Source: CAWCDJ01 sp963796675
GTDB lineage: Bacteria > Acidobacteriota > Terriglobia > Bryobacterales > Bryobacteraceae
Assembly: GCA_963796675.1 (NCBI GenBank)
Contig: CAWCMS010000020.1
Span: 707,703 to 771,702 of the forward strand
Reading direction: 5' to 3'
DNA length: 64,000 bases
Within the stretch, counting starts at the first letter, position 1. Each line of letters starts with the position of its first letter. The notes beneath the pieces were generated by a model. It was not told where the DNA came from, searched no databases, and worked only from the letters and a program-made list of their open reading frames with translations. The translations under genes and the position numbers were made by a program. Shown here one piece after another: positions 49,435 through 60,992 of this stretch.

Positions 49435-52272
49435 ATGTCCAAACAGACCGCCGTATTCACCATCATCGCGAAGAACTACCTTGCCCAAGCCCGGGTGCTG
49501 ATGCGCTCCATGGCGGAGGCACACCCGGAGTGGCGCCGGGTGGTCATACTCGCCGATCAGGTGGACGGCTATTTCGATTCGAACGCCGAGGACTTCGAGA
49601 TTCTCCTCTCCACCGACCTGCCCATCCCGCACTCGCGCTGGTTTCACTTCAAGTACACCATCACGGAGCTCAATACAGCGGTAAAGCCCTACGCTTTCGA
49701 ATATCTGTTCGAACGCTACGATCTTGACCGTATCGTCTACCTGGATCCTGACATCCGGATCTATTCGCGGATGGAGAGGCTTACCGCAGCCTTCGACCAG
49801 GGTGCGAATGTGCTGCTCACGCCGCACCTGACCGGCGCGCTGGATGACGACAAGAGGCCGAGCGAGATCGACATCCTTCGAACCGGCACGTACAATCTCG
49901 GCTTCATCGCGGTGGCGCGCGGCCGCGAGTCGATGGCGTTTCTTGCGTGGTGGCAGCAGCGGCTCTACGACCATTGCGTGGTGGACTTGCCGCGCGGTCT
50001 GTTTGTCGATCAACGATGGGTGGACCTGGTACCCGGTTTGTTTGAAGGCGTAGCGATTCTCCGCGACGCGGGCTACAACGTCGCTTACTGGAACCTATCG
50101 AAGAGGATCGTGACCCGATCCGGCGGCGATTACGAGGTGGCGGGTGCGCCGCTCGTATTCTTTCACTTCAGCGGATTCGATCCACAGCGGCCGGATCGAG
50201 TGTCAATCCACCAGAACCGCTTCCGCCTGGAAGCACTACCGGCCGCCACTCAGCAGTTGTTGCTCTCCTACCGCGCGGACCTCCTTCAGGCCGGCTATCC
50301 AACGTGCAAGTCGTGGCCCTACGCGTTCGGGTTCTTCCAAAACGGCACCCGCATACCCGATCTTGGCCGGCCGATTCACCATGAGGTCCCGGGGCTCCTG
50401 TCCCGGGTGGAGGATCCGTTTTCAGACGAGGGATTTCAGGCCTTCGTCAAGGAATGGAACAGTCCGGTCGAGAGAGACCGCGATTACGCCGGCATCTCTC
50501 GACTCGCATACCGCATCTATCGAACCAGAACCGACTTGCAGTCCTCAATGCCGGATATTTTCGGCGGCCATTACCGGCGATTCCTGGAATGGATGCTGGT
50601 CAGCGGCAGGGTCGAGCACGGGCTTGGCGATGTCTTCTTGAAAACCGTTGCCGATGCGATCGCAACGTGCAAACACCATCAGCGGGCCCGCTCATGGCCG
50701 CAGGTAACTGCGCCTGAAGAATTCGTCGCCGAATCAGCCGGTGAGGGCGGGGCGGCAAACGGCTCGGGCCAAAAGCTGCGCCTCACTCGCCTTGCGGCCG
50801 CGATCTACGAGGCTCGCCCCGAGCTGCAGCACTATTTCCCGGATCCATGCGGGCGCGACCGCATGCGCTTCCTGGTCTGGATGCTCACGTACGGCAGGAA
50901 AGAACACTACCTTTCTTCCGCCCAACTGGCTCCACTCAAAGCACAGTGGCGATCGGCTATCGCCAGTCTGCCGCGGCCAGGACGGCTACGACACGAACTG
51001 GTGCTCGAAGCCATGGCCGCCTCGGTTCATTTCCGGGCGCTTCTGGCGCGGGGCCGCGTATGGCGCAGCCGCTTCCACTTCCGCAACGTCTTGCCTCGCA
51101 GCGATGGCAGCGTACCCGCTGAAATTTCCCGGCCGAGCGAAAGAGGCGTCAACCTCGTCGGATACTTTGACGCACCGACCGGCGTTGGACAATCCGTCCG
51201 TGCCGCCAAGAGTGCGCTGCAATCCGCGGACGTCGCACTCAGCCTGCGGCGGATCGGGGATCCCGGAGCGAACCGCCAGCGAAGTGACCGAGCGGGCAGC
51301 ATGTCCACTTCGTTTCCGCATGCCACGAACCTCTTCTACGTGAATGCCGACCAGACGCACGTGGTTCGAAATGTCCTGGGAGAGTCATTCTATCGTCATC
51401 GCCATAACATCGGGTTCTGGGTTTGGGAGTTGGATGAGTTTCCCGAAGAGTGGATCAGCGCTTTTGCCCCTTACCAGGAAATCTGGACGCCGAGTACGTT
51501 CTGCCGCGATGCAATCGCACGCGAGGCCCCAGTACCTGTGTTCTGCGTCCCCTATTCGGTGTCACCGATGGCACAGGCCGGCATGGACAGGCAGTATTTC
51601 GGCTTGAGGCCCGACCGCTTCCTCTTCCTGACAGCCTTCGATGTCCGGAGCGTTGCGGAGCGCAAGAATCCCGTAGCGGTCATTCGAGCGTTCGAGAAGG
51701 CTTTCGGGCCGGATTCGGGCTGTGAGTTGGTAGTTAAGGTGAACCATGCGAGTGCAGGAGGGGAGTGCATCCAGATGCTGCGGCAGGCCTGCACCACCGG
51801 TTCCGTCCGTATCTTGGACTCGACCCTTCGGCGAGAGGAGATGGACTCCCTGGTAAACTGTGCCGATTGCGTGGTCTCCCTCCATCGTTCCGAAGGTTTC
51901 GGGCTGCTGATTGCGGAGGCGATGCACTTCGGCAAGCCGGTGATCGTAACGAATTACTCGGGCAACACGGACTTCACGCGCCCGGACAACTCCCTGCTGG
52001 TCAATTACAGGATGGTGCCGGTTGGGCAGAACTGCGCGCCCTATAATCCATCGAGTCACTGGGCGGATCCGGATATCGATCACGCTGCCGAGCACATGCG
52101 CGTCGTCTTCAGCCAGCGCGATTTGCGTAATCGGCTGGCCGGCGCAGGCCGGGCCTTTGTGCGGCAAACCCTCAGTCCGGGGGCCGTGGGCGCCCTGATG
52201 CGCAAACGCATCGAAGAGTTGGAGATTCGACGTTCGGCCGTCCGCGGCACCGCGGCTTGCGCAACGCGATGA
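49435..52272 (+). CDS. Two-domain glycosyltransferase: N-terminal GT8-like, C-terminal GT4-like
   Basis: 945 residues. The N-terminal part (about 1-290) resembles GT8-type enzymes: TIIAKNYLAQARVLMRSM, then the metal-binding YLDPDIRIY and NLGFIAVARG. A linker region (about 300-555) has short helical repeats (LAYRIYRTRTDLQSSMP, RLTRLAAAIYEARPELQHYFPD). The C-terminal part (about 575-930) is a GT4-type GT-B fold with VNLVGYFDAPTGVGQSVRAAK, and the E-x7-E motif in EGFGLLIAEAMHFGKP. Two different sugar transferases in one chain would add two residues in sequence. Product unknown; adjacent genes suggest glycan or polysaccharide synthesis. Confidence 0.85.
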   Translation: MSKQTAVFTIIAKNYLAQARVLMRSMAEAHPEWRRVVILADQVDGYFDSNAEDFEILLSTDLPIPHSRWFHFKYTITELNTAVKPYAFEYLFERYDLDRIVYLDPDIRIYSRMERLTAAFDQGANVLLTPHLTGALDDDKRPSEIDILRTGTYNLGFIAVARGRESMAFLAWWQQRLYDHCVVDLPRGLFVDQRWVDLVPGLFEGVAILRDAGYNVAYWNLSKRIVTRSGGDYEVAGAPLVFFHFSGFDPQRPDRVSIHQNRFRLEALPAATQQLLLSYRADLLQAGYPTCKSWPYAFGFFQNGTRIPDLGRPIHHEVPGLLSRVEDPFSDEGFQAFVKEWNSPVERDRDYAGISRLAYRIYRTRTDLQSSMPDIFGGHYRRFLEWMLVSGRVEHGLGDVFLKTVADAIATCKHHQRARSWPQVTAPEEFVAESAGEGGAANGSGQKLRLTRLAAAIYEARPELQHYFPDPCGRDRMRFLVWMLTYGRKEHYLSSAQLAPLKAQWRSAIASLPRPGRLRHELVLEAMAASVHFRALLARGRVWRSRFHFRNVLPRSDGSVPAEISRPSERGVNLVGYFDAPTGVGQSVRAAKSALQSADVALSLRRIGDPGANRQRSDRAGSMSTSFPHATNLFYVNADQTHVVRNVLGESFYRHRHNIGFWVWELDEFPEEWISAFAPYQEIWTPSTFCRDAIAREAPVPVFCVPYSVSPMAQAGMDRQYFGLRPDRFLFLTAFDVRSVAERKNPVAVIRAFEKAFGPDSGCELVVKVNHASAGGECIQMLRQACTTGSVRILDSTLRREEMDSLVNCADCVVSLHRSEGFGLLIAEAMHFGKPVIVTNYSGNTDFTRPDNSLLVNYRMVPVGQNCAPYNPSSHWADPDIDHAAEHMRVVFSQRDLRNRLAGAGRAFVRQTLSPGAVGALMRKRIEELEIRRSAVRGTAACATR

Positions 52273-52369
52273 ACCCCGTTTTTTGACACCTCGCGTCATG
52301 TTTCGCCGGTGAGGCCGGTTCTTCGAAAACAGATCCAGCTTCAAACGGAGAAGGTAAAATATCAGATAG

Positions 52370-53668
52370 GTGTCTCGCTTCATCCTTCCCCGCCGCGATT
52401 TTCTGAAAGTGCTCGGCACCGGAAGCTTTTCGTTTGGCGCCGGCCAACTGCTTCGAGCTTCCCGGAAGGGTGGGATCAATGAGCAGCTTCTCGATGAAAT
52501 GGAGCGCCGCTCCTGCAGGTATTTCTTCGACATGGCCGATCCCGAGACGGGTTTGGTCCGCGACAGGGCGACACCCGCGGAGACTTATGCCCCGAGTGTG
52601 GCCAGCATTGCGGCCACTGGTTTCGGGCTAAGCGCTCTCGCGATTGCCGACAGCCGGCAGTACCTTCCACGTTCCAGCACGCTTCCCCGCGTTCGAACCA
52701 CACTGCGGTTTCTTTGCGAACGGGCGTGGCAGGTTCGCGGCTTCTATTATCACTTTGTCCAGTCCTCGACCGGCGAGCGGCTCTGGAAATCCGAGGCGTC
52801 TTCCGTCGACACCGGCTGGCTGCTCTGTGGCGTTCTGCACTCCTACGCTTACTGGAATGATCCGGAGATCCGAACCCTGGCGACCGAGATCCTGAACCGG
52901 ACAGACTGGGAATGGATGCTCAACGGCAGCCGCACTCTGTCACACGGCTGGACTCCCGAAGGCGGATTTCTACGTTACCGCTGGAACGCCTATTCGGAGC
53001 TTCTCGCCATGTATTTGCTCGCCATTGCTTCGGAGAAGCATCCCATCCCGGCGAGCTCCTGGGATGCATTTGCCCGCCCGATGCGCGAATTCGCAGGCAT
53101 TTTCTTCATCGATGCCGGCGCGCCGCTCTTCGTACACCAGTACTCTCACGCGTGGTTCGATTTTCGCGACCGCACGGATCGCTACGCAAACTACTTTCGG
53201 AATTCGGTGCGGGCTACACAGGCACACCGCCTGTACTGTATGCAGTTCGCTCCCGAATTTCCCTGGTACGGACCGTCTATGTGGGGCGTAACGGCCGCAG
53301 ATTCGCGGGAGGGCTATCGTATCTGCTGCTCTCCAGCCGTTCCCCCCGACGGGACCCTTGTGCCATGTGCCCCCGGAGGCTCGCTGGTTTTCCTCCCCGA
53401 AATGTGCGGAGAAGTAATCCAGAACATGTTCGATCAATACGGCGACAAGGCCTGGACGAAGTATGGTTTTGTGGACGCCTTTCAGCCGAAGGAAAAGTGG
53501 TACGACCGCTACGTGCTGGGCATCGATCAGGGCATTACGCTCCTCATGGCGGAAAATGCTCGCACCGAATCGGTCTGGAAGCATTTCATGTCCACCGACT
53601 ATGCGCAACGCGCCATGGATACCGTGGGGCTTAAAAAGACTGCCCCCGAGAACGCGGCCGGCGGCTAG
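52370..53668 (+). CDS. Exported GH144-like beta-1,2-glucanase (glycoamylase family protein)
   Basis: 432 residues with a Tat-like signal (PRRDFLKVLGTGSF). Family features of the GH144/glycoamylase group are visible: ELLDEMERRSCRYFFDMADPETGLVRDR at the start, then ATGFGLSALAIADSR, EGGFLRYRWNAYSEL and YGFVDAFQPKEKWYDRYVLGIDQG. This group includes endo-beta-1,2-glucanases and helical-toroid enzymes. Starts at a GTG (52370). It converges with the beta-1,2-glucan synthase gene 98 bases downstream, which makes a turnover enzyme for that glucan the most likely role. Confidence 0.85.
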   Translation: MSRFILPRRDFLKVLGTGSFSFGAGQLLRASRKGGINEQLLDEMERRSCRYFFDMADPETGLVRDRATPAETYAPSVASIAATGFGLSALAIADSRQYLPRSSTLPRVRTTLRFLCERAWQVRGFYYHFVQSSTGERLWKSEASSVDTGWLLCGVLHSYAYWNDPEIRTLATEILNRTDWEWMLNGSRTLSHGWTPEGGFLRYRWNAYSELLAMYLLAIASEKHPIPASSWDAFARPMREFAGIFFIDAGAPLFVHQYSHAWFDFRDRTDRYANYFRNSVRATQAHRLYCMQFAPEFPWYGPSMWGVTAADSREGYRICCSPAVPPDGTLVPCAPGGSLVFLPEMCGEVIQNMFDQYGDKAWTKYGFVDAFQPKEKWYDRYVLGIDQGITLLMAENARTESVWKHFMSTDYAQRAMDTVGLKKTAPENAAGG

Positions 53669-53766
53669 ATCTCTTCCTGTGCCCGTGAGGTCTCTTGCCC
53701 TTTCGCACGCGCTCCCTTACGTTTGGGAGTGGGTTGGTTTTGCAGCGAAACTTCGCGGTCGAAACA

Positions 53767-56700
53767 CTAGGCTGCTTCCGCCGAAGCGGGTAGCGCCACA
53801 GGGTCCGGGAGCACGGGTTCCCGTTCTACGGCTACGGCCGCGGGGACCCGTTCGTGAAGCAACAGTTCCGTGGCTAATACATGCGGCTCGGCATGGAAGT
53901 AACGTTGGAACGGATAGTCGAATAAAACGTTGCAGATCGCGAGCAGGCCCATTCCCTGGTGGTGAGCCATCCATGACCGGATGACCTCGCCGCCATCGCC
54001 GCTATAGTCCACCGCTTCGTAAAGTCCATAGCGGCCGGACCACCCGTACTCCTCCATCTGACGAAGGTTCTTCAGGGCGGCCGCCGGATCCACCATCAGG
54101 GCCAGCAGCGAGGCGTATGGAGAAATCACCAGCGGTCTCCGGTCCGGTGCTTTCATTGCGAGGTCGGGAATGCCGAAAGGCGCATAGCCGTCACCGAGAC
54201 AGGCGGATTCCGAAATACCCCACGGCACACCCTTCCGGGACGCATACTCCCGTTGGACCCTTACCGCCGACCGGATGCTCTGCTCCATAATCGTGCCCTG
54301 GATGTGGCGCATCCACAGCGCGGGCATCAGGTATTCGAAGATGGTTCCGGTCCACGAGAACAGAACACGCTCTCCACGCGCCAAGGCAAAACCACGGCCC
54401 AGGTGGAACCAGGCCTCCTGAGGGACGTCGCCTTTCGCGATGGCAATGAACACTCCCGTGCGCGCCTCCGATGCCAACAGGTCGTAATAGGAATTACTCA
54501 GGCGTCCGGCGGCCACATCGTATCCGACCGACATGAGCTTCCTGCGCGAATTGTAGAGGAAGCCGAAGTCCATCTGGCTCACCAGGCTGTTGCACAACTC
54601 CGCGATCCCGGTCAATTCGGCCGCCATCTCGCCGGTCAATCCGCGCTTCGTGCGGGACTCGGAGGCAAACGCCAGGGCGGCCTGCTTAAGCGTCCACAGG
54701 CTGGCAGCAAGATTTCCGCTGTCGACGGTCGAAACGAAACGCGGTTCGAGCGGTCTCAGAGTCGAAACGTCGTACCAGTTCAGTAAGTGTCCGCGGTGTT
54801 TCGGAAGCGCCGCCAGCCGATCCAACGTCTGTCGGGTATCCGCGATGAACTCGGGAAGAGAGGTAACTCCTAAGTGCAGTGCCGCGATGCGGGCGTTGAG
54901 CAGCATCCCGACGTTTGTGGGAGAGAAGCGGAGTACCGCCTCGCCGTCTTCGCGAACCGAGTCCGGAATGATCCAGTTCGTGCTCGCGGTGCTCCAATCC
55001 TGAAAGAAGCGGACGATCTTCTCGCCATTGCTCTGCAGCCATTCCGCGTCTTTGCCGGCCAACTTGCATTTCGTGGCGCGGGCCGAGCGGTTGAGCCAGG
55101 CTGAAAGGGCTCGCGCAATCGTCCATAGCACCAACACCGGCGCTGCCGCCTTCAAAGCGGCGGGATGAATCCGCCACACCAACAGCCCGATGACGATGGC
55201 GACCACGGGCGTCCATTCCAGATAGACATCGACGGTAGCCTTGCTGCGGACCGCGGTCTCGGCTTCGGCTGCCGTTTCCCACTGCAAGAGTTTGCATTTG
55301 GTAACGAACACGCGCATCAGTGAGCGCACAATCGCGTCAATGGAAAGAAACGCCTGATGCAGGAGGAAGATCACGGCGAATAGGGCAATGGCGTGCCCGT
55401 GTGCCAGTGCGTGGGCTTCCCGCACCCAGTCCGCAAAGGTGGACCGTCCCCACGCCGCGCGAAGAAGAAAGAACAGGAAATTCGTATAGACCGGGATCAA
55501 TAAGAGGGAAACAGCGGCCGCGGTCCAGTACCCGGGTGAGCCCGGAAGCCAGAGCCAGGCCGCCCAGCAACAGAATTACGAGGGCCGGCTCGATCAAGCT
55601 GCGCCGCAGATTGTCGAAGATCTTCCATCGCGAGATCACCGAAATGGGATTGGGAATCAGGTCGCGATTGAAATTCGGCACGCGCGGCCAAAGCCACCGC
55701 AGAATCTGCCAGTCGCCTCGCACCCAGCGATGTTTCCGGCGATTGTATGCGCTGAAATGGGAGGGATAGTCGTCGATCAGTTCGATGTCGCTCACCAGAG
55801 CGACCCGCGCATAGGCACCCTCGATCAGGTCGTGGCTCAACAGCGCGTTTTCCGGAAAGCGCCGCTCCAGTACGGTCCGCATGACATCGACTTCATAGAT
55901 GCCCTTCCCCGTGAAAATGCCCTCTCCGAAGAGGTCCTGATAGACGTCTGAGATGGCCCGCGTGTAAATATCGAAGCCGGTCTCGCCGGAGTATAGCGCC
56001 GCCAGCCGGCTGCTGGAAGCTGACCGGATGCTGATTCCGATGCGGGGCTGCAAAATCCCGTATCCCTCCACCACGACCTGTTGCACCGGGTCGACCACCG
56101 CTGCATTCAAAGGATGTGCGATGGTACCGATCAGCCTGGCCGCCGCATCGCGGGGCAGTTGGGTATCCGAATCGAGCGTAAGCACATAGCGAATGCGTTC
56201 GAGGACGCTGAGGTCGCCGGTCTTGGTTGGGAAGGCGTCGAAGGCACCGCGGAGGAGGCGATTGAGATCCAGTAGTTTGCCGCGTTTGCGCTCCCACCCC
56301 ATCCAGCGCGCCTCGCTATCGTTGTAGGTGCGGTGTCGGTGGAAGTGGAAGAACGGCGACCCCGGGTACCGCCGGTTCAGTGCTTCGATGAGTTGCCGGC
56401 AAAAATCGACCAGCCGGTCCCGCTCATCCACGCGCCGGTCGGAATCCGGCGAATCCGTCAGCAGCGCAAAATAGACATTCGGTCCTGAGTTCGCCAGGAA
56501 ACGGATCTCCAGATCGAGTACGAGATCGCGCACCTGCGCCTCATTTAGCAGGAGCGTAGGAACCGCCACCATGGTGGCGCAATCGTCGGGAACGCCCTTC
56601 GAAAAGTCCAGCCGCGGCAATCTGCGAGGCCGCACCAGAAAGGTGACCAGCCGGTTCATGAACTCGACGGCCGTCTGGCTCGCGGGCAGGATGAGAAGCA

Positions 56701-57682
56701 CCATCCCCGCAAAGACGGGAATCAGGTGGCCCCGTCCAGTAAGGATCCCCACCACTGCGGCGAACGTGAGCAACTCCACGCCAATCAGATAGAATGCCGT
56801 CGGGTAACGCACGGCGAGATTCGCCAGAGATGCGCGCGCCGGGGGCCGGTACTTGATGCGCGATCGCAACTGAGGCAAGCCGCCTTCCAACAGGTAATGG
56901 CCCACATGGCTGCGGCGCACCGAGGCCCTCGACTCATCGCAGACGGCGTGCCATTCCCTTGCCAGGCCCACTGCCGCCATGGCAACTTCCTGCTCGGTGC
57001 GCGAACTGTGCCGGGCCAGGGAGCCTACCGCCTCGCGATATACCTCGCGGCTGTCGAAATCCATCCGCGCATAGCAACCGGCAGGGTCGCCTTCCAGGAT
57101 GCAATGTACCACGCTGGCGGCCTCAAAGATCTCCTTCCAATCGGCCTCGCCGATCTGCCGCAGGCTGGCGACAAGAAATGGCCACATTCCTTCGGGGGCT
57201 TCCAGCAAGCGGTTCAGGATCTCCAGCATCAGGGCAGGCTTTAGCGCCCACACTTCGGCCATCCGCAGAATCTCGACCGCTTGAAAACCGGCCAGGAACT
57301 CCACGCAGCTTTCCTCGGAAAACCGGGATTGGACTGTGTCCAGATAGCTGCCGGCAATCAGCAGAACACGAGACACCTCATGGCCGGAGTTCGTCACCGC
57401 GGCCGGGAGTTGGTGCAACGTGGACGCCAACTCGGAAGACTGCTTCTCCGCGGCGTGAATCAGACGTGTATTTTCGAGCAGGGGCGTCCGCGTCTTCACT
57501 TTCGATTGAAGAGCGCGAGAGAGAACGCGGAGGGCCAACCCTTTGCGGGGCCTTCGCCTGCGTCCCCAACGTGGCAGGGTGTCGCGAATCGAATTTGCCA
57601 GAACCGTACCCGCCGAGCGGATTTCCGCATCGGGCATGGTCAGGCTGCTGCTGTAAGTGGAGATCGGAGTTTTCAGCATCAT
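53767..57682 (-). CDS. Beta-1,2-glucan synthase (NdvB/Cgs-like), GH94 domain absent, one frameshift
   Basis: Membrane synthase of about 1304 residues. The N-terminal part has a long helical region, two or more helices (about 293-350), then a GT84 glucosyltransferase domain with the acidic pair D504/D506 in LTLDSDTQLP and the HRWVRGDWQ motif near residue 690. The frame breaks near 55531-55536 (extra base in CCCGGG); repair gives GYWTAAAVSLLLIPVYTNF. The C-terminal half is a glycoamylase-like (GH189-type) domain with PLVISPYASLLALM and YGLYEAVDY. Known cyclic glucan synthases add a GH94 domain, absent here. Its start overlaps the stop of an ABC exporter gene. Confidence 0.82.
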
Positions 57683-59497
57683 CGGTAACTCGACGCTTGA
57701 AGTTCGAACATTCCGGAATATCGTCCGCCGAGCACCATCAACTGCCGATGGCTGCCCTGCTCGGCGATCCTTCCGTTTTCGAGGACCACAATCCGGTCGC
57801 TCATCCGGACCGTAGAGAACCTATGGGAGATCAGCAGGGCCATCCTGCCGTCTGTCAGTTCGGCAAACCGCTGAAAAATCTCATACTCCGACCGGGCGTC
57901 CAGGGAGGCCGTCGGCTCGTCGAGAATCAGAATTTGAGCATCACGCAGATAGGCGCGAGCCAAAGCCATCTTTTGCCACTCGCCGCCCGAAAGGTCCACG
58001 CCGCCTTCGAAGCGGCGGCCAAGCAGTTGTTCGTACCCTCCCGGAAGCCGGTCGATCACCTCGTCAACCAGGCTCTTCCGGGCCGCCTGCCGGATCGCCT
58101 CTTCGTCGGCTGTTTCGATCCGCCCCGCGGCAATGTTGTCGCGCGCTGTCATTTCATAGCGCACAAAATCCTGAAAGATCACGCCGATCTCGCGGTGCAA
58201 ATCTTCCACTCGGTAATCTCGCAGATCCACTCCATCCAGCAGAATTCGTCCCTCGGTCGGATCGTAGAGGCGGGTTAACAGTTTGACGATCGTGGTCTTG
58301 CCCTGGCCGTTTTCGCCGATCAACGCGATCCGCTCGCCGGGTTCGATGCGCAGATCCAGGCCGTCCAGAACGCGCCGGGGCCTCCCCGGATAAACAAAGC
58401 CGACACGGTCGAAGACAAACCCGCTGCGGATCGGACGCGGCGCCGGGATCGCGTCCGGCTTCGACGCAATCTTCGGTCCAACCCGCAGGAACTCCACCAG
58501 GTCCGTAAGGAACAACGACTGGTCGGCAATGCTCGAGAAAGTCGAGAAGATGCTTTGTATATTGGAGCTGGCGCCGGCGATCGCCCCCGCCAGGAATTGC
58601 AGCGAGCCCCAGGTAAGAGCGCCGGTCACCGTCTTGTAAATGACGTAAGAGTACGCCCCGTAATATGCCGCCGTGCTCAGCAGCGACAGAACGCCCCCGG
58701 CCCAAAGCCGCCGGCGGGCCAGGCTCACATTCTCCTCGTAGATCTGGTTGGCAAGCCGGGTGTATTCGCGCGTCAGGAAGGGGCTCAAATCGAATAATTT
58801 CAGCTCCTTCGCGGTTTCCTTGCTTGCCCCCAGGGTCCGCAAATAGTCCAATTGCCGGCGAACCGGAGTCTGTTTGAGATTCTGCGCGTATCCCAAGAAC
58901 GCGAAATGGCTTTCTCCCAGAAACGCCGGGACCACCGCTACGACGAGCAGAGCAAGCAGCCACGGCGAGAACCAAAGGACGCCAGCAGAAAGGCTTGCGG
59001 CAGCGATCACCTGCTGCACCACGCTGCCGATCGCCTGGATCATGGCGATGCGGTCGGTGGCCTGGACGCGTGCGCGTTCGAGCTGGTCATAAAATACCGG
59101 ATCCTCATACGAGGCCAGGTCGAGCTGGGACGCATGCTCCATTACGCGAATGCTCGTGTAACGGGTAAAGCGGTCCGCGCAGGAGTGCATCGAAATAGCC
59201 GATACACCTCCCGAGAGTCGAGCCGAGCGCTGCCAGTGCGAATTCCGCCGCCACCAGATACCAGAAAGAAGAGGGAAGCGCCGCCCCCGCAAAATGGTTT
59301 TGGACGGCATCCAGGATGCGCTTCGAAACCGCCAGCATCGAGAGCGGGATCAGGGCCGCCACAATCCGGCTCCCCATTCCGCCGGTAACTACGCCTGGTC
59401 CGGACTTCCAGACGATTGCGAGTAGCGGGGGCACATTGCGTAAGGCTCGAACCCGTTGCTGCCAGGTTCCCCAATATGTCTGAGCTCTATCGATCAC
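57679..59497 (-). CDS. ABC exporter (fused permease-ATPase), probable glucan exporter, one frameshift
   Basis: About 605 residues: an N-terminal six-helix domain and a C-terminal ATPase with Walker A GENGQGKTT, signature LSGGEWQKMALARA, Walker B ILILDEPTASLDA and the H-loop LLISHRFS. One extra base near 59180 breaks the frame; repair joins RCIGYFDALL to ADRFTRYTSIRVMEHASQLD. Four bases overlap with the glucan synthase start, so the two are coupled. In rhizobia NdvA/ChvA exports cyclic beta-1,2-glucan beside NdvB, so this gene is a likely counterpart, but the substrate is inferred. Confidence 0.83.
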
Positions 59498-59653
59498 GGA
59501 AATGTTCTTGGACCAAAGAAAAGTAGCCGAACTGGGGCGAAACGCAAAAGAAGCAGACGAAGGGCCAAATACGCTTTTATTGGACTTAAGAGCCTCAGCG
59601 AGGTCGACCGCATGAAGATTTTACCGGCTATGATGCGGGTCAGAGAGAGGGAA

Positions 59654-59730
59654 TGGTGGGCGCGACAGGACTCGAACCTGTGACCTCCTGCGTGTGAAGC
59701 AGGCGCTCTAACCAACTGAGCTACGCGCCC
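59654..59730 (-). tRNA. tRNA-Val (anticodon CAC), CCA encoded
   Basis: On the minus strand the acceptor GGGCGCG pairs with CGCGCCC, followed by a T-arm containing GGTTCGAGTCC. The anticodon stem is CCTGC/GCAGG with loop TTCACAC, giving anticodon CAC (reads GTG). The 3' CCA is genomically encoded. It lies 113 bases from the end of a tyrosine integrase gene. Confidence 0.97.
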
Positions 59731-59843
59731 TGGCGGGAACCTCTTTTGATTTTAAACCACTTCCTGAATTTCCGATACTGTCCGGCCTGCCCAAATCGAG
59801 CCAAAAACCGCTCCGACCGTGGCAAAACCGTGACAAAACCCCA

Positions 59844-60992
59844 TCAGTTGGGCCTCTCCGTGTCAAAACCCGGCCGGCCCTCGTTGGCCTTCCGGTTCAG
59901 CTTCTGCAGCGCCTCGCGTTTCATCTGCAGCTTCATCTGCGAGTACTTCTTGAACACCTTCGCATCCCCCTGCCGAAGCAATTGCGTGACCCACTCGTCC
60001 GCCACGCCACCCGCGCTTAAGCGAGTCGCGTAGGTCGACCGCAGATCATAGATCCGGAAGTACGGCACCTTGGCCCTTCGCAAAGTCTGCCTGCCAGACC
60101 GTCTTCAAGCGTCTTCTGATGCCCGGTCGGATTCTCGTCGCTCGGAAACAGCCACGGTCCCAGGTCCCGAAATTCGAATCTGTTCGCGAAACGCTTCGCG
60201 AGCCAGATCCGTGAGCGGCACCTCGGCGATCCCGTTCGGCGTCTTCGAATCGGGAATCCAAACCACCGCATTTTCCAGATCCACCTGCTCCTTCTTCATC
60301 GGCATCAGTTCCTTGTACACCCGCAGTCCGGTTTCGGTGATGATCCGAATGATGTTGCGCAAGTACTCGGGCGCCTGGAACTCGATCCGCTGCTGCTCCG
60401 ACCAAGCCATATAGTGAGGCCGAAACAGCCCCTTCACCTTGACGGGAAATTCCACTCCCGCGCAAGGGTTCGCGGGGAGCAGCTTCTTGCGGACTGCGAC
60501 GTTCAGCATACGGCGAAGAACCCGCAACTCCTGATGGACTGTTGCCGGCTTGAGCCGGTCTTTTTGAACGACCCCGCCGCTGGTCCTGACCTGAACTCGC
60601 GCCTGAAGCCGCCTTCGAAGATAGAGCTCGATATCATCCGCAGTGATCTCGCCAATCGACCGCTGCGCCGAACGCCTCCTTGAGGTGCCAGGCCGACGCG
60701 CTCGTTCGCTTCGTGGGTCTTTTCTGCGCGGATCGGCGGCTTGGAGTAGTTCTCCAGAAAAAAGTCCACCCAATCCGAAAATTGTAGTTGCTCTCCTTTC
60801 CGGACGACATCGAGGATCTTGTCGTCCCTGGCTTGGAGTCGTTCCCGCAGTTTCCGCTGCGCCTCCTGCCAGTCTTCTGTGATACGTTGATTCCCGGATA
60901 CGCTTTCCGCTCCGGTCTCGATAGACCATCCATAGGACCTTGCCATCTTTGCGTGGGTATATGGAGCCATCGTGTTTACTCGGTCTTGCCAA
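59844..60992 (-). pseudogene. Tyrosine recombinase/phage integrase, about six frame changes
   Basis: Restored protein of about 380 residues. N-terminus (TTG at 60992): MARPSKHDGSIYPRKDGK and LVWMVYRDR. Core-binding part includes DWVDFFLENYSKPPIRAEKTHEANER and AQRSIGEITADDIELYL. Catalytic part has ETGLRVYKELMPMK (first Arg), YDLRSTYATRL (second Arg, with a Ser where His is usual) and VFKKYSQMKL (nucleophile Tyr). Shifts are inferred near 60895, 60690, 60670, 60165, 60110 and 60080; net change is zero. Six breaks in 1.1 kb is far denser than elsewhere in the window, so real decay is likelier here. Start overlaps the excisionase gene end. Confidence 0.8.

Noticed and set aside
59844..60992. Programmed frameshifting in the integrase
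   Set aside because: About six shifts with no shared slippery site or stem-loop make a regulated mechanism implausible.
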